Source of the DNA: an uncultured Hyphomicrobiales bacterium
GTDB lineage: Bacteria > Pseudomonadota > Alphaproteobacteria > Rhizobiales > Beijerinckiaceae
DNA length: 64,000 bases
Assembly (NCBI GenBank): GCA_903824185.1
Contig: CAIJVU010000028.1
Coordinates: 53,039 to 117,038 of the forward strand
Direction of reading: 5' to 3'
This document shows positions 19,778 to 30,197 of the stretch, in pieces (position 1 is the stretch's first letter; each line of letters starts with the position of its first letter). The notes under the pieces are model-generated. The model was not told where the DNA came from. It made no database searches and saw only the letters and a list, made by a program, of their open reading frames with translations. Position numbers and translations under genes: made by a program.

Positions 19778-21871
19778 ATGAACAAACAAATCATACCCCG
19801 CCATTTTTCGACCTGCCCGCATGATTGCCCATCCGCCTGCGCCTTGGATGTGGAGGTTTTGCCTCATAACAAAATCGGACGCATTTACGGGTCTGAAAAG
19901 CAAACCTATACGGCTGGTGTGATTTGCGCGAAAGTTGCCCGCTATGCCGAGCGTATCCATCACAAAGATAGGCTCACGAAACCGTTGCTTCGCAAAGGCG
20001 AAAAAGGGTCCGGCCAATGGCACGAAATCTCTTGGGATGAGGCCTTGGATCTGACGGCGGAGGCTTTCAAAAAAGCTGAAACTGCTTATGGAAGCGAGAG
20101 TATCTGGCCCTATTATTATGCAGGCACGATGGGCCTTGTGATGCGCGACGGGATCAACCGTCTGCGTCATGCCATGAAATATTCCGGATTTTATTCTACA
20201 ATCTGCGTCACCTTGGCGCGTCCCGGCTATATAGCGGGAACGGGCCTATTGGCCGGACCTGATCCGCGCGAAATGGCAAAATCCGATTGTGTGGTGATTT
20301 GGGGAACCAATGCGGTCGCGACCCAAGTCAATGTCATGACCCATGCCATGCGTGCCCGCAAAGAGCGAGGCGCCAAAATTGTTGTTATCGACATCTATCA
20401 AAATGCGACCATGCAACAAGCGGATCTTGCCCTTTGTTTGAAACCGGGCAGTGACGGCGCCCTCGCCTGCGCTGTGATGCATATCCTGTTTCGGGATAAT
20501 CTGGCGGATCGTGATTATCTCGAACGATTTTCCGATTGTCCGAACGAATTGGAAGCGTATTTGAAAAGCCGAACCCCTGAATGGGCATCGGCCATTACCG
20601 GTCTCACAACAGACGAGATTGAACACTTCGCAAAGCTGATTGGCACAACAAAGAAAACCTTTTTCCGTCTGGGTTATGGGTTTACCCGTCAAAGAAACGG
20701 ATCAGTGGCCATCCATGCGGCAACCTCCATCGCTACCGTGCTGGGCTGTTGGCAATATGAAGGCGGCGGGGCGTTTCATAATAACGGGGCCATTTATCAT
20801 CTCAACAAAACCATGATCGATGGTTTGGACGTGATCGACCCCACGATCCGTATGCTCGATCAATCGCAAATCGGGCGCATTCTCACAGGGGATACTCAAG
20901 CCTTGCGCGGCGGCGGTCCCGTCAAAGCCATGCTGATCCAAAGCACCAATCCGGTATCGGTCTCGCCCGAACAAGAACTAGTGAAAAAAGGCTTTGTGCG
21001 GGATGATCTTTTTACAGTCGTCCATGAGCAATTCATGACCGATACAGCCAAAATGGCCGATGTTATTTTGCCTGCCACCATGTTTTTAGAACATGATGAT
21101 CTTTATTATGGCGGGGGGCAGCAATATCTCTCTTACGGTAAAAAATTGGTTGAAGCGCCTGAGGGGTGCAAATCCAATCATGAGGTCATTTGCGCCTTGG
21201 CCAAACGGTTGGGTGCGGAGCATGCGGGTTTTTCCATGTCACCGCGGGCGATGATTGATTGGACCTTACAAAATTCGGGTTGGGGCTCTCTGGATCAATT
21301 AGCAAAAGACGATTTAATCGATTGCCAACCGGATTTTGAAACCGCGCATTACTTGAAGGGCTTTAATTGGCCGGACGGAAAATATCGGTTCAAGGTTGAT
21401 TGGTCGCAAGTCCCCTTAGCCAATGACGGACCGATGGGGCCTTTTGCCGACTTGCCCACTTTGCCCGATCACTGGAATGTTCTTGAAAGTGCCACGAAAG
21501 ATTATCCCTTCCGTTTGGCAACAAGCCCCTCACGGCAATTTTTGAATTCAACCTTCACCGAGACGGAAAGTTCGATCAAGCGCGAGGGTCGCCCCACCGT
21601 CATGATCCACCCCCTTGATGCGGCAAAAATGAACATCCAAGAAGGGGATGAAGTCGAATTGTCCAATGAGCGCGGGGCTGTCCGGCTGCATGCCCATTAT
21701 TTTGAAGGCTTGCAGCAAGGTGTTTTGATCGCAGAAGGCATTTGGCCCAACAGCGCCCATCCGGATGGACGGGGAATCAATACGCTGACGGGTGCCGATC
21801 AAGCCGCCCCCTTTGGCGGCGCGGCTTTTCACGATAACCATGTCGCAATCAGGCCCTATCTTCAGCATTAA
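19778..21871 (+). CDS. Molybdopterin-dependent oxidoreductase, cytoplasmic, substrate unknown
   Basis: A 697-residue member of the DMSO reductase superfamily binding a bis-molybdopterin guanine dinucleotide cofactor. An N-terminal [4Fe-4S] motif is visible with C13, C17, C21 and C50 (spacing Cx3Cx3Cx28C). Domain II carries VIWGTNAVATQVN and KIVVIDIY; the C-terminal molydopterin-dinucleotide-binding beta-barrel includes RLATSPSRQFLNST and GAVRLHAHY. C143 lies where the molybdenum ligand is usually found. There is no twin-arginine signal, so it should act in the cytoplasm. No electron-transfer partner subunit or cofactor gene is nearby. The electron donor or acceptor and the substrate cannot be read from the sequence. 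Confidence 0.85.
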   Translation: MNKQIIPRHFSTCPHDCPSACALDVEVLPHNKIGRIYGSEKQTYTAGVICAKVARYAERIHHKDRLTKPLLRKGEKGSGQWHEISWDEALDLTAEAFKKAETAYGSESIWPYYYAGTMGLVMRDGINRLRHAMKYSGFYSTICVTLARPGYIAGTGLLAGPDPREMAKSDCVVIWGTNAVATQVNVMTHAMRARKERGAKIVVIDIYQNATMQQADLALCLKPGSDGALACAVMHILFRDNLADRDYLERFSDCPNELEAYLKSRTPEWASAITGLTTDEIEHFAKLIGTTKKTFFRLGYGFTRQRNGSVAIHAATSIATVLGCWQYEGGGAFHNNGAIYHLNKTMIDGLDVIDPTIRMLDQSQIGRILTGDTQALRGGGPVKAMLIQSTNPVSVSPEQELVKKGFVRDDLFTVVHEQFMTDTAKMADVILPATMFLEHDDLYYGGGQQYLSYGKKLVEAPEGCKSNHEVICALAKRLGAEHAGFSMSPRAMIDWTLQNSGWGSLDQLAKDDLIDCQPDFETAHYLKGFNWPDGKYRFKVDWSQVPLANDGPMGPFADLPTLPDHWNVLESATKDYPFRLATSPSRQFLNSTFTETESSIKREGRPTVMIHPLDAAKMNIQEGDEVELSNERGAVRLHAHYFEGLQQGVLIAEGIWPNSAHPDGRGINTLTGADQAAPFGGAAFHDNHVAIRPYLQH

Positions 21872-21968
21872 CCCTGATTTTGGGTTTGGAGGATTGACCT
21901 GAGCGTCAAGCTGCGGCAGTTGGGGACATGCGCGATGATTCACGAAATCGCATCTTGGAGTATAAGAA

Positions 21969-22307
21969 ATGAAATTTGCCATTCGTACCGCCGCCCTGAT
22001 TGTGATGATGGCCTGTGCAGGCTGTAATACGGTTCCAGAGGGTCAGCCGGACGCTTCCGCCAAAACCATGGACCGCAATGCGATCCGCGATGCCGCGAAA
22101 GAATTTTGTGTTCGCCGTGTTGTGAAAGAAAACAATATGAGCATGGAAGCCGCCTCAAACGGTTGCGGATGCTATGCCAATCGCACGGCCAGCCAGATGA
22201 GCAGGCAGGACATCACTGATTTTCGGGATAAAGGCTATTTCAACGACGCGACGGCAAAGCGGGCTATGCTGGCTCTCGAGCTCTGCAATGTGCCAAAGCC
22301 GAATTGA
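21969..22307 (+). CDS. Small putative lipoprotein, function unknown
   Basis: 112 residues with a signal peptide and possible lipobox (CAGC, lipidated C19; the -3 residue is Cys rather than the usual Leu, so lipidation is less certain). The mature part is about 90 residues and contains four cysteines, including a GCGCY motif, which could form disulfides in the periplasm. I do not recognise the family. GGAG lies eight bases before the ATG. The gene follows the oxidoreductase by 97 bases and ends at a bidirectional hairpin shared with hemB. Confidence 0.7.
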   Translation: MKFAIRTAALIVMMACAGCNTVPEGQPDASAKTMDRNAIRDAAKEFCVRRVVKENNMSMEAASNGCGCYANRTASQMSRQDITDFRDKGYFNDATAKRAMLALELCNVPKPN

Positions 22308-22328
22308 AGAGATTAAAAACTTTAATTT

Positions 22329-22359
22329 TAAAGGCCCCGTTTGGGGCCTTTATTTTTTT
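22329..22359. terminator. Bidirectional terminator between lipoprotein gene and hemB
   Basis: Perfect stem AAGGCCCC / GGGGCCTT (22331-22338 and 22343-22350), loop GTTT, with TTTATTTTTTT on the plus side and T-rich DNA on the minus side. It serves the small lipoprotein gene and probably hemB, whose stop is 22 bases away. Confidence 0.9.
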
Positions 22360-22380
22360 AAATACTCTGGAGCAGAGCTT

Positions 22381-23430
<1,050 letters not shown>

Positions 23431-23579
23431 TTAACAGAGGAAAGCTGAACGGACGTCCTTTAGCATCAATTTGCCCCCTGCAAAAGCAGGATGGACGTCA
23501 GCCCATGACTAAGGCAGTCTGGCCGTGAACAACATAAAAAAACCACGAAATTCTTTGAAATTAGCTTTGGGAGTAAAAA

Positions 23580-24641
23580 ATGACACATGGCACGGACCCC
23601 ACAACCGATGTTGTTTGCACAAAACAAGGCCATGCCGGCATCATTCATCTAAACCGTCCCAAAGCCTTAAACGCCCTTACGCATGAGATGGTTCAAGTGA
23701 TCTCGCCTGCGCTTGATGTCTGGGCGCATGATCCGGAAGTCACCCGCATTGTGATTGATGCCGAAGGGGAAAAAGCCTTTTGTGCGGGGGGTGATATCCG
23801 CAAAGTCACCGAACAGGGCAAATCCGGACAAAAAGCGGAGGCCGTGCGGTTTTGGGCTAACGAATATCGCTTGAATACAAAAATTAAAACCTATCCCAAA
23901 CCCTTCATTGCTCTGGTTGACGGGATTGTTATGGGCGGTGGGGTTGGCCTTTCCCTACACGGACATTATCGGGTTGCGGGAGACCGCTATTTGTTTGCAA
24001 TGCCGGAAGTATCCATCGGCCTTTTTCCTGATGTGGGTGGGACATATGCCCTGCCCCGTTTGGAGGGTGAAGCTGGCTTGTGGCTTGCGATGACAGGAAG
24101 CAGATTGAAACGTGATGATGCCATGGCGCTTGGCCTTTCGACCCATGCTGTTGCATCATCAGATATGCAACATTTGAAAGAGGATCTGATCGCGGGAAAA
24201 GAAGTTGAGCCAACACTCGAACATTACAAAACGGCCCTCGGACCATCTCGCTTTCCAGATTTATTGGATGTAATCAATCCGTTGTTTTCAGCCAGTAGTT
24301 TAACTGACTTACTGTCTCGACTTGATCACGCCGCACCACAGTCAGACTTTGCCGCTGAATGTCTTGCCATCATCCGCAAAGCCTCCCCCACAAGCCTTGC
24401 CATCACATTCAAGCAAATGCGGCTCGGTCGTGAATTAAGCTTCCGCGAAGCAATGATGCTGGAATACAGAATCGTCTCGCGTATTCTGGATGGACATGAT
24501 TTTTATGAAGGCGTGCGGGCCGTCATTATCGACAAGGATCAATCGCCTCGCTGGAATCCGGATTGCATCGAGAACCTCGATCAAAATGTGATTGACGGCT
24601 ACTTCAAACCTTTACCGCAAGAACTCGATTTGAGCGAATAA
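23580..24641 (+). CDS. 3-hydroxyisobutyryl-CoA hydrolase (enoyl-CoA hydratase/isomerase family)
   Basis: Crotonase-fold thioesterase of 353 residues, expected in valine degradation. Oxyanion-hole motifs AFCAGGDIRKV and VDGIVMGGGVGLSLHG are intact, followed by MPEVSIGLFPDVGGTYALPRL, whose Glu and Asp match the catalytic residues of HIBCH proteins and distinguish it from shorter hydratases. The C-terminal extension with EYRIVSRILDGHDFYEGVRAVIIDKDQSPRW is also characteristic. GGGAG precedes the ATG. No other valine-pathway genes are near; it is convergent with the SulP gene. Confidence 0.9.
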   Translation: MTHGTDPTTDVVCTKQGHAGIIHLNRPKALNALTHEMVQVISPALDVWAHDPEVTRIVIDAEGEKAFCAGGDIRKVTEQGKSGQKAEAVRFWANEYRLNTKIKTYPKPFIALVDGIVMGGGVGLSLHGHYRVAGDRYLFAMPEVSIGLFPDVGGTYALPRLEGEAGLWLAMTGSRLKRDDAMALGLSTHAVASSDMQHLKEDLIAGKEVEPTLEHYKTALGPSRFPDLLDVINPLFSASSLTDLLSRLDHAAPQSDFAAECLAIIRKASPTSLAITFKQMRLGRELSFREAMMLEYRIVSRILDGHDFYEGVRAVIIDKDQSPRWNPDCIENLDQNVIDGYFKPLPQELDLSE

Positions 24642-24661
24642 AGAAAGCCCTCTTACACGGT

Positions 24662-26344
24662 TCAGGCTTGCTGCAAATGCTGATGCGCCACTGACAAAGC
24701 CTCTTTGACATCAGGAACCAGCGTAACAATAGGCGCTGAAACGCCCTCTTGCGCAAGCACATGGGCAACGTCAGTGCGCAGACCACTGAGTAAGATTTTT
24801 GTGCCCGCAGCATGTAACCGGATGGCCATGGACGCAAACGCATGGGCAGCTGAACCATCGCACATGCTGACCGATCCAAAATCAACAATCAATATTTGGG
24901 GACGTGAACCGATCCGTTCTAAAACGCTAGTCACATCCGCCGCCGTGCCAAAGAAAAACGACCCATTCAATCGGGCTAAGGCAATCCGATCATCATTGAG
25001 CACTTCGGGCGGCAACTCCCATTCAACCGGTATCTTCATCTCATGATCGACAGCCATTTGATGGGCCATACGCCTGATAAAAAACAGGGATCCCAGTGCA
25101 ACACCCACCAAAATGCCTTCGGTCAAATCACGGAATATAGTGAGACCGAAGGTTGCGACAACCACCAATCCGTCTTCCCGCGAATGGCGTAAAAGCGCCG
25201 CAAATTCTTTCTTTTCGGCCATATTCCAAGACACCACGGCCAAGACGGCAGCCAATGCGGAAAGAGGAATGTAGGAGGCCAATGGGGCCGCCACAAGCAT
25301 CAGCAAAAGCAAGATGACAGAATGCACCATGCCGGATATGGGGCTTGTCGCCCCTGCCCTAACATTCGTGGCCGTGCGCGCAATAGTGCCTGTCACACAG
25401 ATGCCGCCAAATAATGCCGAGCCAATATTGCCAATTCCTTGCGCAATCAATTCAATATTGGATCGATGGCGGCGTCCGCTCATACTGTCAGCAACAACGG
25501 CGGATAAAAGACTTTCGATACTGCCGAGCAATGTAAAGGAAATGGCATCGGGCAAGACGGCGATTAAGCGGCTTTGATCAAAGGCTGGCCAATGTGGGTC
25601 TGGCAACATATTGGGGATGCCGCCAAATTTTGTTCCAATGGTTTCAATCGGCATTCCCGCTTTTACCAAGAAACTCCCCAAAAGACCCGACATGACAATT
25701 GTTATCAGCAATCCCGGCCAATGCGGCTTGTATCGCCGAAGACCTAAAATCAGGAGAATTGAAAAAGCACTGACAATCACCGCGGCAGGTTTGAAACTCA
25801 GAAGCGATTGCCCGATGAGAATAAGTTTTGGCAGTAAAGCGGCGGGTTCTTTTTGCCCCAAATCCAAGCCAAAGAGATCAACAATCTGACTTGAAAAAAT
25901 AATCACCGCAATACCGGAGGTAAAGCCGACTGTCACAGGATGCGGTATATATTTGATGATGGCACCGAGACGAAGAAAGCCCAGTGCGAGCATAAAAAAG
26001 CCAGACAGAAAAATCGCCAGAAACAGACCATCCAAACCATGGCGATCAATCGTCAACGACACCAGAACAATGAAAGCACCGGCAGGCCCACCAATTTGGT
26101 AGCGGCTGCCGCCCAAAAGCGAGATCAAAAAACCTCCGACAACCGCTGTAAAAAGACCTCGATCCGGTGTTGTGCCCGAGGCTTTGGCAATGGCCATGGA
26201 GAGCGGCAAAGCCACCATGGCAACGGTGATGCCTGCAATGATGTCAATCCGTAAACGCGCCCAACTATAGCCTTCGCGCAAAACAGAAACCAATTTGGGT
26301 TCTAACGGTTCATGGGGTGCGAGCGTGCTGTGCTGGGACATCAT
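24662..26344 (-). CDS. SulP family anion transporter with STAS domain
   Basis: 560 residues: an N-terminal membrane domain with about 12-14 hydrophobic segments (residues 35-425), including the signature GGSRYQIGGPAGAFIVLV, and a C-terminal STAS domain (about 440-550) with VDFGSVSMCDGSAAHAF. SulP proteins carry sulfate, bicarbonate or dicarboxylates with proton or sodium; substrate cannot be assigned here. ATGs at 26344 and 26341 are both possible. No carbonic anhydrase or sulfate-assimilation gene is adjacent. It is convergent with the hydrolase gene and divergent from the ABC importer. Confidence 0.92.
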   Translation of the reverse strand: MMSQHSTLAPHEPLEPKLVSVLREGYSWARLRIDIIAGITVAMVALPLSMAIAKASGTTPDRGLFTAVVGGFLISLLGGSRYQIGGPAGAFIVLVSLTIDRHGLDGLFLAIFLSGFFMLALGFLRLGAIIKYIPHPVTVGFTSGIAVIIFSSQIVDLFGLDLGQKEPAALLPKLILIGQSLLSFKPAAVIVSAFSILLILGLRRYKPHWPGLLITIVMSGLLGSFLVKAGMPIETIGTKFGGIPNMLPDPHWPAFDQSRLIAVLPDAISFTLLGSIESLLSAVVADSMSGRRHRSNIELIAQGIGNIGSALFGGICVTGTIARTATNVRAGATSPISGMVHSVILLLLMLVAAPLASYIPLSALAAVLAVVSWNMAEKKEFAALLRHSREDGLVVVATFGLTIFRDLTEGILVGVALGSLFFIRRMAHQMAVDHEMKIPVEWELPPEVLNDDRIALARLNGSFFFGTAADVTSVLERIGSRPQILIVDFGSVSMCDGSAAHAFASMAIRLHAAGTKILLSGLRTDVAHVLAQEGVSAPIVTLVPDVKEALSVAHQHLQQA

Positions 26345-26450
26345 TCAATTCCAATCAGATAATCAATCGTGTCTATTCTAGCGCCCACGCTTCCTGACGC
26401 ACAATCAACCATTTGGTCAGGTCAAACACGATTGCGTTGAAAAACAGCCC

Positions 26451-26464
26451 AATTTGTACAAATT
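26451..26464. promoter_or_regulatory. Perfect 14-bp palindrome upstream of the ABC importer
   Basis: AATTTGTACAAATT is a perfect inverted repeat, 118 bases before the ABC ATPase start and 107 from the SulP start. The TTGTACAA core resembles operators of GntR-type regulators, but no regulator gene is nearby. The function is inferred from symmetry and position. Confidence 0.45.
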
Positions 26465-26581
26465 TTGACGCAAGTCTTGTGATTAACACGACTTAAAACG
26501 TTTCCGCAGTTGCGAAATAACCCATTCCCATGCTGAATTGCTCTGGTTAAGGGAATCCCCCCAACGTCAGAGGGTTAGAGA

Positions 26582-28123
26582 ATGCAAACGGACGAAGCGC
26601 CGCCGCTTGTCAGTATGCGGCAGATCGTCAAGCGTTTCGGGCAATTTGTGGCCAATGACCAGATCAATCTGGATTTGGCAGCAGGGGAAATCCATGCCTT
26701 GTTGGGAGAAAATGGAGCGGGCAAATCCACTTTAGTTAAGATTCTCAATGGTTTGCTGCAGCCTGATGCGGGTGAAATCTACTGGCAAGGTGAACAGGTT
26801 TTGCTCAAATCGCCACGTGATGCGTCCGAAGTCGGCATCAGCATGGTTTTTCAACAATTTTCGCTGTTCGAGAATTTAACAGTCGCCGAAAATATCAATG
26901 CGGCCTTTACCGAACATGACACGCATGGTTTTGGTGTACGAGCCCTTGCTGATCGGATTATCGAAATCGGGGAAGACTATGATCTCAATCTCGATCCAAA
27001 TCGTCCCGTCCACACCCTTTCGACCGGTGAACGTCAAAGAATTGAAATCGTTCGGGCCTTGTTGCGCCATCCCAAATTATTGATCCTTGATGAACCCACA
27101 TCGGTTCTCACGCCGCAGGAGGCTGAGGATTTATTTCTCACTCTTGAAAAACTGGCGTCCGGCGGATGTGGTATTTTATATATTTCGCACAAACTACATG
27201 AAGTGCGGCGGCTTTGTTCCAAGGCGAGCATTTTACGCAACGGGCGGCTTGTTGCGACCTGTGACCCAAAATCAACCGAAACGGTTGAAATGGCCTCCCT
27301 CATGGTTGGCAGTTCTGTACCGGAATTGCGCGCGCCTGCTTTGCATAAAATCGGTGATATCCGGTTACATGTCGAGGCCCTGTCTCTTCCCTCTCAAGAC
27401 ATCCACGGCACGGATTTGCACCATATCAATTTAGACGTGCATGGCGGTGAAATCGTCGGCATCGCGGGCATAGCGGGCAATGGTCAGAGTGAATTATTTG
27501 CGGCCCTGTCGGGCGAAAGACTGGCACAGGAACCGCGTCATATTTGTATTGATACGCTCCCCGCAGGTTTGCTGGATATTGAATCAAGACGAGCCTTGGG
27601 CGCCGTTTTTATTCCCGAAGAGCGATTGGGCCATGCAGCTGTGCCTGATATGCGCTTATCGGACAATCTCCTTTTATCGCGTCATGGCACGGACAATCTG
27701 ATCCATGGGGGATTGATTGATATCAGACGTTCCCATCGATTGGCGCATGATGTTGTTTTGCAATTTGATGTGCGTTCCGCGAGCAAAAACCCCTATGCCC
27801 GCCATTTGTCCGGCGGCAATTTGCAAAAATTCATCATGGGCCGCGAAATACTGGCCGAGCCTGGGGTGATGGTTGTGAACCAACCCACATGGGGGGTTGA
27901 TGCGGGGGCTGCGACCGCGATCCGGCAAGCGCTGATTGATCTGGCCGCAGCAGGCACGGCGGTGCTGCTTATCTCGCAAGATCTCGATGAATTGTTTGAT
28001 CTGTCCGATCGAATGGCTGTGATCTATGCGGGCCGCTTGTCGCAGACGCTCCCTATACAAAATCTCACACGCGAAATGGTGGGCATGATGATGGCAGGAA
28101 GCGAGGTCGATCATGCGGCTTGA
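26582..28123 (+). CDS. BMP-type ABC importer, ATP-binding protein (two nucleotide-binding domains)
   Basis: 513 residues with tandem ABC domains, as in ribose and nucleoside importers. The first domain has Walker A GENGAGKST (K48), signature LSTGERQRIEIVRALL and Walker B LLILDEPTS. The second has GIAGNGQSELF in place of a full Walker A and NQPTWGVDAGA at the Walker B, the Gln form usual in the second domain of the BMP/nucleoside subfamily. AGGG lies close before the ATG. It overlaps the first permease by 11 bases. Together with the next three genes it makes a complete importer, probably for nucleosides or related purine compounds. Confidence 0.93.
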   Translation: MQTDEAPPLVSMRQIVKRFGQFVANDQINLDLAAGEIHALLGENGAGKSTLVKILNGLLQPDAGEIYWQGEQVLLKSPRDASEVGISMVFQQFSLFENLTVAENINAAFTEHDTHGFGVRALADRIIEIGEDYDLNLDPNRPVHTLSTGERQRIEIVRALLRHPKLLILDEPTSVLTPQEAEDLFLTLEKLASGGCGILYISHKLHEVRRLCSKASILRNGRLVATCDPKSTETVEMASLMVGSSVPELRAPALHKIGDIRLHVEALSLPSQDIHGTDLHHINLDVHGGEIVGIAGIAGNGQSELFAALSGERLAQEPRHICIDTLPAGLLDIESRRALGAVFIPEERLGHAAVPDMRLSDNLLLSRHGTDNLIHGGLIDIRRSHRLAHDVVLQFDVRSASKNPYARHLSGGNLQKFIMGREILAEPGVMVVNQPTWGVDAGAATAIRQALIDLAAAGTAVLLISQDLDELFDLSDRMAVIYAGRLSQTLPIQNLTREMVGMMMAGSEVDHAA

Positions 28124-29210
28124 GCTGTCTCCTCGCCAAAATGTCTGGCCACTTTTTCGATTGCTGTCGCCTATTTTCGCCATGGCTATGGCAGGCCTCT
28201 TAGCAAGCCTTGTGATTATGATCTTGGGTCAATCGCCTCAAGCTGCTTTTGATGTTTATGTCTTGGGCCCACTGGATGACAGTTGGGCCATACAGGAAAT
28301 CGCCATCAAAATGGTACCACTTGTTTTGATCGCAACCGGGCTGTCATTTTGTTTTCGTGCCAATCTCTGGAACATCGGCGCCGAAGGTCAATTTACGTTT
28401 GGGGCCATCATTGGTTCGATCTTACCCTTATTGACGCAAGGGATGGGGTTCGGTCCATGGGTGATGGTGATTGCCTTGTTGATGGGCATGCTCGGTGGCG
28501 CTCTCTTTTCACTGATACCCGCTTATCTGCGCGCCCATCTCAATGTCAGTGAAATTCTATCATCTTTGATGCTGGTTTATGTTGCGCAATTATTGCTCGA
28601 TTGGCTGGTGCGTGGTCCTTGGCGTGATCCCAACGGGTTCAATTTTCCGCAAACCGTTAATTTTGATGCTGGTAGTCTGTTGCCCGTTTTAATGGATGAT
28701 GGCCGCCTGCATGCGGGTGTCATTCTGGCTGGCATCGTTGTTCTCGTCAGCATGATTGTTTTATCACTCACTTTGTTTGGATTTCGTGTCAAAGTGATTG
28801 GCAGCGCTCCCAAAGCGGCGGGCTTTGCAGGCTTTTCTTCGAAAGAAACAATCTTTGCTGTGTTCATAATTTCAGGATCGCTGTCAGGCCTTGCTGGCAT
28901 TATCGAAGTCTTGGGGCATATCGGACAACTCAAACCATCCATCTCCACCAATGCCGGTTTTACGGCCATCACCGTTGCCTTTTTAGGACGTTTGACACCC
29001 ATCGGAATTTTGTTCGGGGCCTTCATCGTGGCCTTGACAACCATCGGCGGTGAAAACGCACAAATCATGCTGAAATTGCCCCTTGATCTGACAACCTGTT
29101 TTCAGGGGCTTTTACTGCTGTGTGTGTTGGTATCGGATTCATTAACGAGTTATCAAATTCGTTTTGTGTCGGACAAGCCCTCCCCAACGACACCAATAGA
29201 GGACGCATAA
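28113..29210 (+). CDS. BMP-type ABC importer, inner-membrane permease 1
   Basis: 365 residues with about nine transmembrane helices and the branched-chain/ribose-type permease motif around NLWNIGAEGQFTFGAIIGS. This is the longer of the two permeases, as in YufP/NupB-type systems. It begins inside the end of the ATPase gene and its TAA shares one base with the ATG of the second permease, so the three are translationally coupled. The frame contains intact EGQ and SNxGFTAI-like segments. Substrate specificity resides mainly in the binding protein. Confidence 0.93.
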   Translation: MRLELSPRQNVWPLFRLLSPIFAMAMAGLLASLVIMILGQSPQAAFDVYVLGPLDDSWAIQEIAIKMVPLVLIATGLSFCFRANLWNIGAEGQFTFGAIIGSILPLLTQGMGFGPWVMVIALLMGMLGGALFSLIPAYLRAHLNVSEILSSLMLVYVAQLLLDWLVRGPWRDPNGFNFPQTVNFDAGSLLPVLMDDGRLHAGVILAGIVVLVSMIVLSLTLFGFRVKVIGSAPKAAGFAGFSSKETIFAVFIISGSLSGLAGIIEVLGHIGQLKPSISTNAGFTAITVAFLGRLTPIGILFGAFIVALTTIGGENAQIMLKLPLDLTTCFQGLLLLCVLVSDSLTSYQIRFVSDKPSPTTPIEDA

Positions 29211-30127
29211 TGGATATTTCGCAATCAGTGATCATGACCATTATGACCGCTGCGACGCCATTGTTGCTGGCTGCTTTGGGCGAACTGATTGTCGAGCGAT
29301 CCGGCGTTCTCAATCTAGGACTTGAAGGCATGATGGCTACGGCAGCTGCCTGTGGCTTTGCCATGGCTATCGTCAGTGGTTCAACGACAGTCGGTGTCCT
29401 CTGTGCAGTGCTTTCTGCAATGGCTCTGGCGGGTTTGTTTGGATTTGTGACACTCAGTTTGGGTGCCAATCAGGTTGCATCTGGATTGGCATTGACCATT
29501 TTTGGGCTTGGATTGTCAGGATTGATCGGCGCTGGATTTGTTGGCACCAGCCGCCCACCCCTTGAGCCTCTTTTCATTGAAGGCCTCACCGATTTACCGG
29601 GTTTTGGTAAAATTATTTTTGGCCAAGATTTTTTTGTTTATACAAGCTGGATATTGATCCTCGCCATTTTGATTTTTTTACACCTCACGCGTGCCGGATT
29701 GACCTTGCGTTGCATTGGCGAAAATCATCATTCAGCCCATGCCATTGGTTTGCCGGTTTTGAAAACGCGTTTTCGGGCTGTGCTGTTCGGCGGAGCCTGT
29801 GCGGGTCTGGCCGGTGCATATCTCTCCCTAGTCTATACACCTTTCTGGTCACCCGGAATGACGGCGGGACGCGGCTGGATTGCCTTGTCCTTGGTTGTGT
29901 TTGCCGCATGGCGAGCCGAGCGCGTTTTGTTGGGCGCTCTGTTGTTTGGCGGAGCAACGGTTTTACAACTGCATGCGCAAGCAGCGTCACTAGGACTGCC
30001 ATCACAATTATTGAGTGCGGTTCCCTATCTGGCGACTTTGATCGCACTTGTTTTCATGTCACTGGGACGTAAAAGCGGAACAGTCACGCCTGGATCTCTC
30101 GGACAACCCTTTGTACCTGAGAGATAA
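29210..30127 (+). CDS. BMP-type ABC importer, inner-membrane permease 2
   Basis: 305 residues starting at the ATG at 29210 (MDISQSVIMT); the open frame runs upstream to 29120, inside permease 1, but the overlap TAATG and the alignment with family starts favour this one. It has eight or nine transmembrane helices and the conserved ERSGVLNLGLEGMMATAAACG segment of the YufQ/NupC-type permease. It would pair with permease 1 to form the membrane channel. Confidence 0.93.
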   Translation: MDISQSVIMTIMTAATPLLLAALGELIVERSGVLNLGLEGMMATAAACGFAMAIVSGSTTVGVLCAVLSAMALAGLFGFVTLSLGANQVASGLALTIFGLGLSGLIGAGFVGTSRPPLEPLFIEGLTDLPGFGKIIFGQDFFVYTSWILILAILIFLHLTRAGLTLRCIGENHHSAHAIGLPVLKTRFRAVLFGGACAGLAGAYLSLVYTPFWSPGMTAGRGWIALSLVVFAAWRAERVLLGALLFGGATVLQLHAQAASLGLPSQLLSAVPYLATLIALVFMSLGRKSGTVTPGSLGQPFVPER

Positions 30128-30197
30128 TCATTTTTTGCTGGTGGATGAAGGGGCAACCTCCACGCAGTGTCTCGAATGGCCCATAGGAACGACGCTG

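Noticed and set aside
26582..28123. Degenerate second ATP-binding domain in the ABC ATPase as a decay sign
   Set aside because: A Gln-type Walker B and altered P-loop in the second domain are usual for this importer subfamily, so it is not a lesion.
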